Source of the DNA: Anaerococcus prevotii DSM 20548
GTDB taxonomy: Bacteria > Bacillota > Clostridia > Tissierellales > Peptoniphilaceae
DNA length: 64,000 bases
Assembly: GCF_000024105.1 (NCBI RefSeq)
Contig: NC_013164.1
Coordinates: forward strand, 51,567 to 115,566
Reading direction: 5' to 3'
The position numbers and the translations under genes are program-made. Below are positions 7,538 through 16,745 of this stretch, piece by piece (position 1 is the first letter of the stretch; the number at the start of each line of letters is the position of its first letter). Under the pieces are notes generated by a model that saw only the letters and a program-made list of their open reading frames with translations, was not told the origin of the DNA and made no database searches.

Positions 7538-8125
7538 ATGAATATACTTAAAGAATATATACAAGAAAATTTAGTAATCACCAACAAAGAAGCAGAAGAA
7601 CTTGGATATACTAGGCATAATTTATCAGAATTAACAAAAATCGGACAATTAGAAAGATTGAGACCAGGACTATATCAACTAAAAGGAAAAGTAATAGACG
7701 ATTTTGTTTTAATATCATCTAATAGCAATCGAATTATATTTTCCCATCAAACAGCCTTATACCTCCATGATCTATCAGACAGGACTCCAAATGTATTTCA
7801 TATATCTGTACACCAAGGCTACAATGCAAGCCATATAAAAAAGAGATATAAGGATCTACAAGTTCACTATGTAAAAAAAGACTTATATGAACTTGGAAAG
7901 ACAGAAATAAAATCACCACAAGGCAATCTCATACCAGTTTATGATATTGAAAGAACGGTTTGCGATATCATAATTGACAGAGAAAAAATAGATAAGCAAA
8001 TTTTCACAGAAGCAATAAAAAGATACTTTAAATCACAAAATAAAAACCTAAGACGATTAATAAAATACGGTAGATTATTTAAAATAGAAGATGAAATTAG
8101 AAAATATATGGAGGTATTATCGTGA
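7538..8125 (+). CDS. abiEi: AbiEi-family antitoxin, orphan
   Basis: 195-residue type IV antitoxin with an N-terminal winged helix (EEAEELGYTRHNLSELTKIGQLERLRPGLYQL-type region) and the C-terminal AbiEi antitoxin domain (FSHQTALYLHDLSDRTP...DIERTVCDII). It would repress its operon and counter an AbiEii nucleotidyltransferase. The toxin gene overlaps its stop codon by 4 nt (GTGA) but is cut after 23 codons by the AraC cassette. The antitoxin is therefore an orphan here, although an intact unrelated-looking AbiE pair is present at 26651-28238. Confidence 0.85.
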   Translation: MNILKEYIQENLVITNKEAEELGYTRHNLSELTKIGQLERLRPGLYQLKGKVIDDFVLISSNSNRIIFSHQTALYLHDLSDRTPNVFHISVHQGYNASHIKKRYKDLQVHYVKKDLYELGKTEIKSPQGNLIPVYDIERTVCDIIIDREKIDKQIFTEAIKRYFKSQNKNLRRLIKYGRLFKIEDEIRKYMEVLS

Positions 8126-8193
8126 TTAATATAGAGAGTATAAAGGGCAAGATAAGAAGTCTTGCAGAGAAGAAAAATAGTATAAACATGTGA
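8122..8193 (+). pseudogene. abiEii toxin, only the first 23 codons remain
   Basis: Starts at GTG overlapping the antitoxin stop and reads INIESIKGKIRSLAEKKNSINM then a stop, where the AraC cassette begins. The last half is identical to the relic at 1944-2009, so the duplicated cassette carries a piece of this gene. Confidence 0.7.
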
Positions 8194-8271
8194 TGCTATA
8201 ATATTTGTATTAGCATTATCGGGTATAATTTAATAAATCCTTGTACAATTTAAATGAAAGGTGGTGGGAAT

Positions 8272-8874
8272 ATGGATATAATGAAATCTTTTAACTTAGC
8301 AATAGACTATATTGAAGATAACTTAGCTGATGAACTTGATGAAAAAGAAATAACACGGATAACAGGATATTCATTTCCAATGTTTTCAAGAATATTTTCA
8401 ATCATATCAGGATATTCATTATCTGAATATATAAGGTTAAGAAAGATGACAAATGCTGCAATTGATTTAAAAAATTCAGATAAAAGAATTATAGATATCG
8501 CAATAAAATATGGTTATAATTCTCAGGATTCTTTTGCCTTAGCTTTTAAAAGTTTTCATAAGCTAACTCCTGGTCAAGTAAAAAAAGGAGAAAAGTATCA
8601 ATATTTCCCAAGAATCTATTTTTCAATTTCAGTTCAAGGAGGAAATCAAATGGATATTAAGATTGAGAAAAAGAAAGCGCTTAAAGTAGAAGGTGTTAAA
8701 TCGGATGTAACTAAAAGTTCAAATTTCCCAAAAGTTTGGGATAGACTGGTTGAAAAAGTACCAAGAGAAAAATTTGAAGAGTTTGGTAATGGTCAAATCT
8801 TTGGCGTAGGATATGATTATATAATGGATGAAGAAGATTCATTTATATACTTAGCTGTTTTTAGACTGGATTAA
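8272..8874 (+). pseudogene. AraC/GyrI regulator, second copy, truncated
   Basis: Near-identical to 2088-2936 in DNA and protein for about 590 nt, with a few substitutions, then cut inside the GyrI-like domain after SFIYLA, where unrelated sequence adds VFRLD and a stop. The AraC DNA-binding domain is complete, so a DNA-binding fragment could still be made. AAAGGTGGTGGG before ATG 8272 decides the start. Confidence 0.8.
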
Positions 8875-9013
8875 TGAAGTTATGAAAGAGATATATGTTT
8901 ATGACAAGGAAACAGTTGAGATAGTTTGGAAATTATATTACTATTCTTATGGAGTGTTACTTATTGTATGTTTACTAATTGTATTCAACAGTGATAAAAT
9001 ATTAAAAGAATAG
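8858..9013 (+). pseudogene. Relic joined to the truncated AraC copy
   Basis: In the +1 frame relative to the AraC gene the sequence reads LFLDWINEVMKEIYVYDKE..VEIVW and then a hydrophobic end before a stop at 9011-9013. The first part resembles the C-terminal tail of large serine recombinases and the second a membrane segment. The assignment is weak; it may instead be a small membrane protein. Confidence 0.3.
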
Positions 9014-9025
9014 AGGTAGTGTATA

Positions 9026-9262
9026 ATGGATATCATAGAAGTTTTTTCTAAAAACGTTAAAAAATATCGAAATGAAATGGGTTTATCACAAGAAGCTTTT
9101 GCTGAAAAATCTGGATTCTATAGAACATATATAAGTGCATTAGAGTGTAAAAAAAGAAGCATTGCTTTGGATAATGTACAGAAAATAGCAGATGCTTTAG
9201 AGATAGAAACATATTTATTATTTGTTGAAGAACCAGAAAAAAAAGAAAGGAGGGATGTTTAA
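9026..9262 (+). CDS. XRE-family HTH regulator (controller-type)
   Basis: 78-residue Cro/CI-type helix-turn-helix protein: LSQEAFAEKSGFYRTYISALECKKRSIALDNVQKIADAL. Size and position, 2 nt before a restriction-modification gene, fit a controller (C) protein that times methyltransferase and nuclease expression. The AGGTAGTG ribosome-binding site lies just upstream. Confidence 0.85.
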   Translation: MDIIEVFSKNVKKYRNEMGLSQEAFAEKSGFYRTYISALECKKRSIALDNVQKIADALEIETYLLFVEEPEKKERRDV

Positions 9263-9264
9263 AA

Positions 9265-10383
9265 ATGAAAGGATATGAATTGCCAATAGAAATCGTTATT
9301 AGAAGACTTGGTTTTAAAAATTCTAAAAATCTTATTTATTATAGTGAATTTAATGATTATGACTATAATCATCATATATCTAAAATTGTTCATGAGATAA
9401 AACCGTATGCAATTTATTTTATAGATGGAAACCCATTCATTCTTTTTTTTGACAATCTTTTCGATGAAGTTTCCTTTAAAACTATCAGTAAACAAGTTTG
9501 GAATGCTCAAATTCCTGTTGCTATGCTTTGTGATGATCAAACAGTTAAAATATATAATGGATTTTCTTTGAATTTAACATCATATTTTCTTGAGATGGCA
9601 ACGGAAATCCCGTTAGACACATGTTCTGTTGCAACGGAATTTTCCTATTTAGAAATAACAAACCCTATTTTCTGGGAAAAGTTTTCAAAAGGATTTTCAA
9701 ATAATAAATTAAATAATTATTTGTTAGCTAATATTACTTATTTGACGGAAGAGTTAAAAAACACCTATCATATAGGCTTTGCTACAAAGTTAGTGTTGAG
9801 ACTCATTTTTATAAGGTTTTTGATAGATCGAGGGGTTGACCTTGCTTATGAAAATTTTTCTGCTGATATTGAGCAATCAAAGAATGAACTTATGAAATGC
9901 TTAAGGAGCAAAAGTTCAATATACAATTTATTTAAATATCTAAAATCAAAATTTAATGGAAATCTTTTCGATTTAGGTAATGAAATTGAATGCCCCGAAT
10001 TAACGCAAGATGTATTTAATATGCTTGCAGATTTTTTATCTGGAACTATTTCGATGAATGATGGTCAATTGTCACTATTTGCGCTGTATGATTTTAATAT
10101 TATTCCGGTAGAGTTAATAAGTAATATCTATGAGATATTACTTGGGCGAGAAGCAAGAGCAAAAGATAATGCATTTTACACTCCTAATTTTCTTGTAGAA
10201 TACATTTTGGATAAAACTACTTTAGGATTCTTAAAAGAACATAATAAATATACTATATTAGATCCTGCATGTGGGTTTCGTGTCATAATAGTGATAGAGG
10301 CAAATAGTTATGTAAATATAAGGAGTTCAAGACTTCTACCAAAGTTTAAAACTCAAAAAATAAATAGTTGGTGTGCTGCTTAG
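9265..10383 (+). pseudogene. Truncated restriction-modification methyltransferase (type IIG-like)
   Basis: The protein runs 372 codons. Residues 1-340 look like the N-terminus and linker of a combined endonuclease/N6-adenine methyltransferase, including AFYTPNFLVEYILDKT just before the SAM-binding loop. The match ends exactly in motif I, DPACG, where the normal SG continuation is replaced by an unrelated 35-residue tail. The catalytic NPPY motif and the specificity domain are absent, so methylation activity is lost. The upstream controller gene is intact. Confidence 0.75.
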
Positions 10384-10431
10384 AGTATCCATTTTAATAA
10401 TGGGTATTGTAAATAGCATACCAATAAAACT

Positions 10432-10518
10432 AAGGATTCTTTAAAGAGTCTTATTTTGTGATGAAAATTTAATATGTAAATTTTAGACGATAGAAAATAA
10501 AAATTCTGTCGTTTTTTT
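10432..10518 (+). terminator. Two successive terminator-like hairpins
   Basis: AAGGATTCTT/AAGAGTCTT followed by ATTTT (10432-10456), then CGATAGAA/TTCTGTCG with an A-rich loop followed by seven T (10486-10518). The second belongs to a hairpin type that recurs just upstream of several transfer genes in this window. Confidence 0.7.
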
Positions 10519-10540
10519 ATTTCAAAGAAAGGAGGCAGGA

Positions 10541-11314
10541 ATGAATTTTGATTATTTTTATAATAGGCAATCTGAAATGTATAACTTCATTAGGTTACCT
10601 ATGGTATTGATGGAAGATGAGATTTTTGAGAGCATTTCTATTGAAGCTAAAGTGTTGTATTCATATATGCTTAATCGAATGGGTCTTTCATATAAAAATG
10701 GCTGGATAGATGAAGATGGAAAAGTCTTTATTTACTACACAATTGAAAGTATAAAAGATCAGTTTAAGTGTGCCAGTGAAAAAGCAAATAAATTAATAGC
10801 TGAACTTGATATTAAATCAGGAATAGGACTGATTGAAAAGAAAAGACAAGGACTGGGAAAGCCTAATAGAATTTATGTTAAAGACTTTATGAGCATATTT
10901 AATAATATGGAATTAAAAAATCAAGAAGTTCGAAAAACAAAATTCCAGAAGTTCGATAATCGAAATTCAAGAGATTCGAATATCGAAATTCAAGATTTTC
11001 GGAAATCGGAAGGTAACTATAACAATATTAATAATAATGAGTTAAGAAAGAATGATTTTAGTAAAGGTCAAAAGCCTTATGGAATATATAAAAATATATT
11101 TTTGACTGATGAAGAATACAAGGACTTAACAAATGAGTTAGGAAGTAGAATTAATGAATACATTGATAGATTGTCGTCATATATGAAAGCAAATAACAGA
11201 GAGTATCAAGACCACAAGGCAACGATAATCAATTGGTATCTTAATGATCAGGCAAAAAACATTAATGACAATTCAACAAGGAAAATGAATTACGATATAG
11301 GAGAGAGTTTATGA
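10541..11314 (+). CDS. RepA_N-family replication initiator
   Basis: 257-residue initiator. The first 120 residues (FIRLPMVLMEDEIFESISIEAKVLYSYMLNRMGLS) match the RepA_N domain of Gram-positive plasmids and ICEs. A variable middle (about 125-165) is encoded by 23-nt DNA iterons, as expected for RepA_N genes that carry the origin inside the coding sequence. The last 70 residues, ending MNYDIGESL, are shared with the replisome-organiser protein at 3860. AAAGGAGGCAGGA precedes the ATG. It overlaps the DnaC-like gene by 4 nt, forming a replication operon that probably maintains the excised circle. Confidence 0.88.
   Translation: MNFDYFYNRQSEMYNFIRLPMVLMEDEIFESISIEAKVLYSYMLNRMGLSYKNGWIDEDGKVFIYYTIESIKDQFKCASEKANKLIAELDIKSGIGLIEKKRQGLGKPNRIYVKDFMSIFNNMELKNQEVRKTKFQKFDNRNSRDSNIEIQDFRKSEGNYNNINNNELRKNDFSKGQKPYGIYKNIFLTDEEYKDLTNELGSRINEYIDRLSSYMKANNREYQDHKATIINWYLNDQAKNINDNSTRKMNYDIGESL
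10928..11019 (+). repeat. Four tandem 23-bp iterons inside the RepA_N gene
   Basis: Units start at 10928, 10951, 10974 and 10997. The two central ones read TTCGATAATCGAA and TTCGAATATCGAA, each followed by ATTCAAGA; the outer ones are more diverged. As 23 is not a multiple of three, the repeat cannot be selected as a protein repeat, so it is a DNA site, most likely the replication origin bound by the RepA_N protein. Confidence 0.75.
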
Positions 11315-12138
11315 AGAACTTAAAAGATTTTGTATTAAGAGAAAATGATATTGAAAGAAATGGACATATTTATTGTAAGGTATGTGGTAAAAGAGTCGAT
11401 GGAGAATTACTTGACCTTGAATTTACAAAGTTTATTCCCAGAATTAAATGTGAATGTGAAATAAAAAGAGATAAGGAAAATGCAGAAAGAGAAATATTAA
11501 CGAGAATATCATCGCTAAAAAGAGATTGTTTTTCATCTCCAAACCAACACCAATATAATTTTGAGAAATACTTAAATGAAAAAGGTCAAGCCTATAAGGT
11601 TGCCTATAATTATGCCAAAAGTTTTGAGCAAATGAAGGAAGACAATGTTGGACTTTTATTTTATGGAGATGTTGGCAGTGGAAAGACTTATCTTGCTTGT
11701 TCTATTGCAAATGAATTAATCGAAAGAAAGCAAGTTAAAGTTAAGATTATGAATTTATCTCAGGTTATAAATCAAATACAAAAATCTGCATTTAAGCTAG
11801 ATTCAAATGAAATAATAAGTAACCTCTCTAATATCCCTTTGTTAATCTTAGATGACCTTGGAATTGAAAGGGATACATCTTATGCAAGGGAGCAAGTATA
11901 TAACATTATAAATTCAAGATACTTAAAGGGTAGGCCGACAATTTTTACTACAAACTTATCATTGGAAATTATTCAAAATCCAAACATTGACCTTGAGTAT
12001 CAGAGAATATATTCAAGAATACTTGAAATGACAATACCAGTTAAAGTTACGGGAGAAGATTTTAGAAGAAAAATCCATCAAGAGAAGTTAAGAAAATATA
12101 AAGAGTTACTTTTATATGGAGGTGGAATAGATGATTAA
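11311..12138 (+). CDS. DnaC/IstB-like AAA ATPase (helicase loader)
   Basis: 275 residues. The N-terminus has a CKVCGKRV...CECE cysteine cluster likely to bind zinc. The AAA core has Walker A GDVGSGKT (about residues 117-124), Walker B LLILDDLGIE and an arginine-finger region near the C-terminus (YQRIYSRILEM). Such proteins load the replicative helicase on the element origin. It overlaps the RepA_N gene (ATGA-type) and the next PcfB gene by 8 nt, so the replication and transfer genes are translationally coupled. Confidence 0.9.
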   Translation: MKNLKDFVLRENDIERNGHIYCKVCGKRVDGELLDLEFTKFIPRIKCECEIKRDKENAEREILTRISSLKRDCFSSPNQHQYNFEKYLNEKGQAYKVAYNYAKSFEQMKEDNVGLLFYGDVGSGKTYLACSIANELIERKQVKVKIMNLSQVINQIQKSAFKLDSNEIISNLSNIPLLILDDLGIERDTSYAREQVYNIINSRYLKGRPTIFTTNLSLEIIQNPNIDLEYQRIYSRILEMTIPVKVTGEDFRRKIHQEKLRKYKELLLYGGGIDD

Positions 12139-12616
12139 TGAAGAAGTATCTAGGTCGAGCCTTAACCTTGAAGTAAGGCTTGCAAAAGCAACAAGTAAAG
12201 CAATTCTTGATGCCTTAAAGAAAGTACACAAGCAAATAGAAGAACAAGGAGGCTTGAAAAATGTAATAAAAAATAACGGAGAAGAAGTAAAACTAAAGGA
12301 TATGGTTAAAAAGGGACAGTTAGAAGAAATTAATCTAAAAGATCCTGAGTTAAAAGAACTAAAGAAAATTTTAAATAAGCACGGAGTGAAGTTTTCTGTT
12401 ATGAAAGATAAAGAAACTGGTAACCACTCTGTGTTTTTTCAATCTAAGGATATAAAGGTAATGGAACACGCCTTTAAAAAAGCAGTCAAGGTTTCTGAAA
12501 GAAAGGTCGATAGAAAAGATTCAATAACGAAGACAATAAATAAGTTTAAAGATATGGCTAAGGACACCATTACTAAAGATAAAGTTAAAAATAAACATAA
12601 GGAGCAAAGCTTATGA
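12131..12616 (+). CDS. PcfB/DUF3801-family conjugation protein
   Basis: 161-residue intact paralogue of the gene at 3228: LKDMVKKGQLEEINL...HGVKFSVMKDKETGNHSVFFQSKDIKVMEHAF. The C-terminus has DSITKTINKFKDM followed by a Lys-rich end, the tail type seen in the relaxase, helicase and SSB-like protein. Proteins of this family are encoded next to VirD4 coupling proteins in Gram-positive conjugation loci and probably help deliver substrates to them. It overlaps both neighbours by a few bases. Confidence 0.85.
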   Translation: MINEEVSRSSLNLEVRLAKATSKAILDALKKVHKQIEEQGGLKNVIKNNGEEVKLKDMVKKGQLEEINLKDPELKELKKILNKHGVKFSVMKDKETGNHSVFFQSKDIKVMEHAFKKAVKVSERKVDRKDSITKTINKFKDMAKDTITKDKVKNKHKEQSL

Positions 12617-13347
12617 TAAGTAATTTAAAAACATTTGAAAATAAGAATTTTGGGAAACTCACTGTTATAGAAAAAGACGGTGAGTTTTTCTTTATAGCAA
12701 ATGAAGTAGCAACTATGCTAGGATATGTCAATCCAAGAAAAGCTGTTTATGACCATGTAGATGAAGAAGATAAGGGTGTAACGAAATGGAACACCCCTGG
12801 AGGAATACAGAATATTTCAATAATTAACGAATCAGGATTGTATTCACTTATCCTTTCATCAAAACTACCACAAGCAAAAATATTCAAAGCTTGGGTAACT
12901 AGAGAAGTCTTACCAAGTATTAGAAAAAATGGAGGATATATAGTAGGGCAAGAAAAGAAAACTAATGAAGAGTTACTTGCAGATGCAATTCTTGTAGCCA
13001 ATAGAATTATTGCTGAAAGAGAAGAAGAAATTGTAGAATTAAGACCAAAGGCAGACTATTATGACAAATTAGTAGATTATAACCTACTTACAAACTTTAG
13101 AAATACTGCCAAAGAGTTAGGAATACCACAAAATCAATTTATAAGTTTTTTAATGGATAAGGGATTAATTTATAGAGATAAGAAAAAGAAACTTCTACCT
13201 TATGCAGATAAGAACAAGGGATATTTTGAGGTCAAAGAATGGGTTGATCCACTAGGTACACTTGTAGGAATACAAACATTTATAACACAAAAGGGAAGAC
13301 ACTACCTACTAATTTTATTAGATAGTGAAGGTTTCTACGATGAATAA
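12613..13347 (+). CDS. Phage-type antirepressor (Bro-N plus KilAC domains)
   Basis: 244 residues. Residues 1-110 form a Bro-N domain (VIEKDGEFFFIANEVATMLGYVNPRKAVYDHV...ESGLYSLILSSKLPQAKIFKAWVTREVLPSIRKNGGY). Residues about 160-240 form a KilAC/ANT domain (NFRNTAKELGIPQNQFISFLMDKGLIYRDKKKKLLPY). In phages such proteins inactivate repressors. Its place between PcfB and VirD4, with overlaps of 4 and 8 nt, suggests that it regulates the transfer operon. Confidence 0.88.
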   Translation: MISNLKTFENKNFGKLTVIEKDGEFFFIANEVATMLGYVNPRKAVYDHVDEEDKGVTKWNTPGGIQNISIINESGLYSLILSSKLPQAKIFKAWVTREVLPSIRKNGGYIVGQEKKTNEELLADAILVANRIIAEREEEIVELRPKADYYDKLVDYNLLTNFRNTAKELGIPQNQFISFLMDKGLIYRDKKKKLLPYADKNKGYFEVKEWVDPLGTLVGIQTFITQKGRHYLLILLDSEGFYDE

Positions 13348-15136
13348 GATATTAGAAGCCATTCTTTCTGATATTAAAAACTTAATTAAAATAGACAACC
13401 CAAAGAAATTTATATTAGCAAACATTCCTTATTTATCATTTTTTTATATTGGAAATATCTTTTCTAAGCACATCAATTCTTATGTTGGAGGAGATATAAT
13501 TGACAGAATAATGGTGGGAATTTCTGATATAGGAACTTTATCTTATATACCAAGCCTTAATCCAAGGGACTTGTTAGTAGGTATTTCAGTTGCTGCCATT
13601 GTTAAGCTAATAGTATATAGTAAAGGTAAAAACAAAAAGAAATATAGGCAAGGTAAGGAATATGGATCTGCAAGATGGGGAGAAAGCAAGGATATTGCTC
13701 CATATATAGACCCTAAGTTTGAAAACAATGTACTAATAACTAATACCGAAAGACTAACAATGAACTCAAGACCTAAGAACCCTAAGTATGCTAGAAATAA
13801 AAATGTATTAGTAATAGGTGGTTCTGGATCAGGTAAGACAAGATTTTATGTCAAGCCAAATCTAATGCAAATGCACTCTTCCTATGTAGTAACAGACCCT
13901 AAAGGCACACTTGTGTTAGAGTGTGGAAAAATGCTTTATGAAAATGGATATGACATAAAGATTTTAAACACAATAAACTTTAAAAAATCTATGAAATACA
14001 ATCCCTTTGCATATTTGAGAAGTGAAAAAGATATTTTAAAGCTTGTCCAAACAATTATTGCCAACACCAAGGGAGATGGAGAAAAGGCAGGAGAAGATTT
14101 CTGGGTAAAGGCTGAAAAGTTATATTATACTGCCCTTATCGGTTATATTTATTATGAAGCACCAGAAGAAGAAAAGAATTTTAAAACGCTTTTAGATATG
14201 ATTGACGCAAGTGAGGTTAGAGAAGATGACGAAACCTATATGAATCCAATTGATAGACTCTTTGAAGCTCTTGAAAAGAAAGATCCAAGTCATTTTGCAG
14301 TTAAGCAGTATAAGAAATATAAACTGGCAGCAGGAAAAACTGCCAAGTCAATTCTAATATCTTGTGGTGCAAGACTTGCACCTTTTGATATAAGAGAACT
14401 TAGAGAACTAATGAGCGAAGATGAATTAGAACTCGATAAAATTGGAGATAGGAAAACTGCTCTATTCGTAATAATATCAGATACTGATGATACTTTTAAC
14501 TTTGTAGTCTCAATAATGTATTCTCAATTATTTAATCTACTATGTGATAAGGCAGATGATGTGTATGGTGGAAGACTTCCAGTTCATGTTAGGTGTCTAC
14601 TTGATGAGTTTGCCAATATAGGTTTGATTCCTAAATTTGAAAAACTAATAGCGACAATTCGTTCAAGAGAAATATCAGCAAGTATAATTCTGCAAGCACA
14701 ATCTCAATTAAAAGCAATCTATAAAGACCATGCAGATACAATAGTTGGTAACTGTGACTCAACACTTTTTCTAGGAGGAAAAGAAAAAACAACAGTAAAA
14801 GAATTATCAGAAACCTTAGGAAAAGAAACCATAGACCTATATAACACATCAGAAACAAGATCCAACCAAAAATCTTTTGGTCTAAATTACCAAAAGACTG
14901 GTAAGGAACTTATGAGCCAAGATGAAATAACTGTAATGGATGGCGGTAAGTGTATATACCAGCTAAGAGGAGTAAGACCTTTCTTATCAGATAAGTTTGA
15001 TATTACAAAGCATAAGAATTACAAGTTGTTGGAAGATTATGATAAGAAAAATTTGTTTGATGTGGAAGAGTATTTAACAAATAGAGATAAGGTAAAGTTA
15101 AAATCAAGTTATAAAATAAATAGGTTAAACATTTGA
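13340..15136 (+). CDS. VirD4/TraG-family type IV coupling protein
   Basis: 598-residue coupling ATPase that would bring the relaxase-DNA complex to the transfer channel at the membrane. Hydrophobic N-terminal segments lie at about residues 20-50 and 65-95. Walker A is VIGGSGSGKTRFY (about 158-168), Walker B is LLDEFANIG, and the VTDPKGTLV motif follows Walker A. ATG 13340 is preferred to GTG 13325 because GAAGG lies 8 nt before it. It overlaps the antirepressor gene. A decayed copy of its 3' third lies at 15468-15898. Confidence 0.93.
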   Translation: MNKILEAILSDIKNLIKIDNPKKFILANIPYLSFFYIGNIFSKHINSYVGGDIIDRIMVGISDIGTLSYIPSLNPRDLLVGISVAAIVKLIVYSKGKNKKKYRQGKEYGSARWGESKDIAPYIDPKFENNVLITNTERLTMNSRPKNPKYARNKNVLVIGGSGSGKTRFYVKPNLMQMHSSYVVTDPKGTLVLECGKMLYENGYDIKILNTINFKKSMKYNPFAYLRSEKDILKLVQTIIANTKGDGEKAGEDFWVKAEKLYYTALIGYIYYEAPEEEKNFKTLLDMIDASEVREDDETYMNPIDRLFEALEKKDPSHFAVKQYKKYKLAAGKTAKSILISCGARLAPFDIRELRELMSEDELELDKIGDRKTALFVIISDTDDTFNFVVSIMYSQLFNLLCDKADDVYGGRLPVHVRCLLDEFANIGLIPKFEKLIATIRSREISASIILQAQSQLKAIYKDHADTIVGNCDSTLFLGGKEKTTVKELSETLGKETIDLYNTSETRSNQKSFGLNYQKTGKELMSQDEITVMDGGKCIYQLRGVRPFLSDKFDITKHKNYKLLEDYDKKNLFDVEEYLTNRDKVKLKSSYKINRLNI

Positions 15137-15154
15137 TTTTACGGAGAAAGCAAA

Positions 15155-15430
15155 ATGTGTGGAAATAGAAAATTATCTTTAATTATATTAAATATAAATG
15201 GTGAGCAGTTTATTCTAGAAAGTGATACAGAACTCACAATGGATAAGAAAAATTATATTGAAGCAATATGTGAGACAATGTACGATGAAAGTAATGAATG
15301 GTACGAAGATATATACGATATGTCCCCATATGATATAGCTGAGCTATTTGAAAAAACAGTAAAGTACGAAGTAGGAATAACTGTTACATTTAAAGCGATA
15401 GACCTTGAAGTATCGATTTTAGAAGGCTAG
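15155..15430 (+). CDS. Hypothetical acidic protein
   Basis: 91 residues, begins MCGNRKLSLIILNINGEQFI and is rich in Glu/Asp and Tyr in the middle. GGAGAAAG lies before the ATG and the gene is 18 nt after the coupling-protein gene. No domain recognised and no membrane segment. Possibly a small accessory of the transfer operon. Confidence 0.55.
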   Translation: MCGNRKLSLIILNINGEQFILESDTELTMDKKNYIEAICETMYDESNEWYEDIYDMSPYDIAELFEKTVKYEVGITVTFKAIDLEVSILEG

Positions 15431-15467
15431 ATACATGATATTAAAAGTCGATAGAAATTAAAAACTC

Positions 15468-15898
15468 TCAAGAGAAATATCAGCAAGCATAATACTGCAA
15501 GCACAATCTCGATTAAAAGCAATTTACAAGGACAATGCAGATACAATAGTTGATAACAATGATTCTACATTCTTTCTAGGGGAAAAGAAACTATAGACTT
15601 ATATAACACATCGGAAACAAGATCAAATCAAAAATCTTTTGGTCTAAATTACTAAAAAAGTGGAATGGAACTTATGAGCCAAGATGAAATAACTGTTATG
15701 GATGGAGGCTCGTGTATATACCAACTAAGGGTAGTAAGTCTTTTACTATCTGATAAATTTGATATTACAAAACATAAGAATTACAAGTTACTGGAAGATT
15801 ATGATAAGAAAAATTTGTTTTATGTGGAGGGTTATTTGAAAGCCAAAGATAAGCCTATTACTAGAGAATCTACAAATATTATTAAGATTTTAGAATAG
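15468..15898 (+). pseudogene. Decayed duplicate of the VirD4 3' end
   Basis: About 430 nt are roughly 85-90% identical to 14665-15100 of the coupling-protein gene, with base deletions, a lost stretch around TTVKELSETLG and an in-frame stop. An open piece from 15665 still reads LMSQDEITVMDGGSCIYQLR. It ends with a different tail (YLKAKDKPITRESTNII). The left edge joins half of a terminator hairpin (GTCGATAGAAATTAAAAACT at 15447), so the duplication broke in an intergenic hairpin. Confidence 0.8.
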
Positions 15899-15950
15899 AG
15901 GTTAAGGGTATATAAAATGTATCAAGATAAAATTATTGCAGGAGAATAAA

Positions 15951-16331
15951 ATGGAGCATGAATTAAATATAAAATTTACCAATAAAGCTATGAAAAAATT
16001 AGGGAAAATGGAAAGCACAAAAAAAGAAAAATTTCTTACAAAAATTAAGAACAATGTTTATATGTTTATAGAAGGAGAGAAAAGTGGCTTAATCCAGGAA
16101 CACTTTTTTAAAAAAATTAGGGGGTTTGATTCTTCACTATATATTCTAAGATTAGATCAGAATAATAGAGCAATATTATCTATTGAAGATGATCCTATTT
16201 TTGGTAGAATGGATGTCATCATATATGCACTTACAAATCCAGGAGAGTATAAGAAAGAGATAAGTAGTATTATGGAATCTCTTTATCAAAAAATGCTTAA
16301 TGAAGATTATGATGATAAGGAGGAGAACTAA
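15951..16331 (+). CDS. RelE/ParE-fold toxin-like protein
   Basis: 126 residues starting at ATG 15951, which has GGAG 7 nt upstream; the in-frame TTG 15936 has no site. The pattern ELNIKFTNKAMKKLGKM...KFLTKIKNNV...HFFKKIRGFDSSLYILRLDQNNRAILSIEDD resembles the RelE/ParE mRNase or gyrase-toxin fold. The next gene starts at its stop codon, an arrangement typical of a two-gene toxin module, though the partner looks unusual. Function is tentative. Confidence 0.5.
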   Translation: MEHELNIKFTNKAMKKLGKMESTKKEKFLTKIKNNVYMFIEGEKSGLIQEHFFKKIRGFDSSLYILRLDQNNRAILSIEDDPIFGRMDVIIYALTNPGEYKKEISSIMESLYQKMLNEDYDDKEEN

Positions 16332-16669
16332 TGGCAGAAATTAAGGGATTAGTAGATAATTTAGGTGTGATTCACGAATGCAATAAAGTTATACCAGAAA
16401 AATTTAAGTTAAAGTTAGTGGAAGTATTGGCAGAACTTGAAGATAATGAGTGCCATAAAACAAATAATTTCCCCAAGTCTGAACTGCACAAAATTGAAGG
16501 GGTAAAAAAAATATATCGAGCATATATTGATAAAATTTCTGGATGGCGATTGCATATTCAATATGGAGATGACAAGAGAATTTATCTTTGTGAGGTGTTA
16601 AACCCTAAAGAACATGATAGAGGTACAAGTAAAAAAGCCATAAAAAGTAAAAAAAATAGATATTTCTAA
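16331..16669 (+). CDS. Hypothetical partner of the RelE-like gene
   Basis: 112 residues, start overlapping the previous stop, AAGGAGGAG upstream. The middle (KIEGVKKIYRAYIDKISGWRLHIQYGDDKRIYLCEVLNP) also has a RelE-like beta pattern, and the C-terminus is Lys/Arg-rich. It does not look like a usual DNA-binding antitoxin. Whether the pair is a toxin-antitoxin module or two toxin-fold proteins cannot be decided from sequence. Confidence 0.5.
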   Translation: MAEIKGLVDNLGVIHECNKVIPEKFKLKLVEVLAELEDNECHKTNNFPKSELHKIEGVKKIYRAYIDKISGWRLHIQYGDDKRIYLCEVLNPKEHDRGTSKKAIKSKKNRYF

Positions 16670-16687
16670 TTTTTGCTATTAATATAG

Positions 16688-16722
16688 GACGATAGAAATT
16701 AAAAACTCTATCGTCTTTTTTT
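16688..16722 (+). terminator. Rho-independent terminator or attenuator
   Basis: GACGATAGA pairs perfectly with TCTATCGTC around an AATTAAAAAC loop and is followed by seven T. CAGGAGG and a 16-codon ORF follow 12 nt later. Confidence 0.82.
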
Positions 16723-16745
16723 ATACTCAAAATCAGGAGGTTAAA

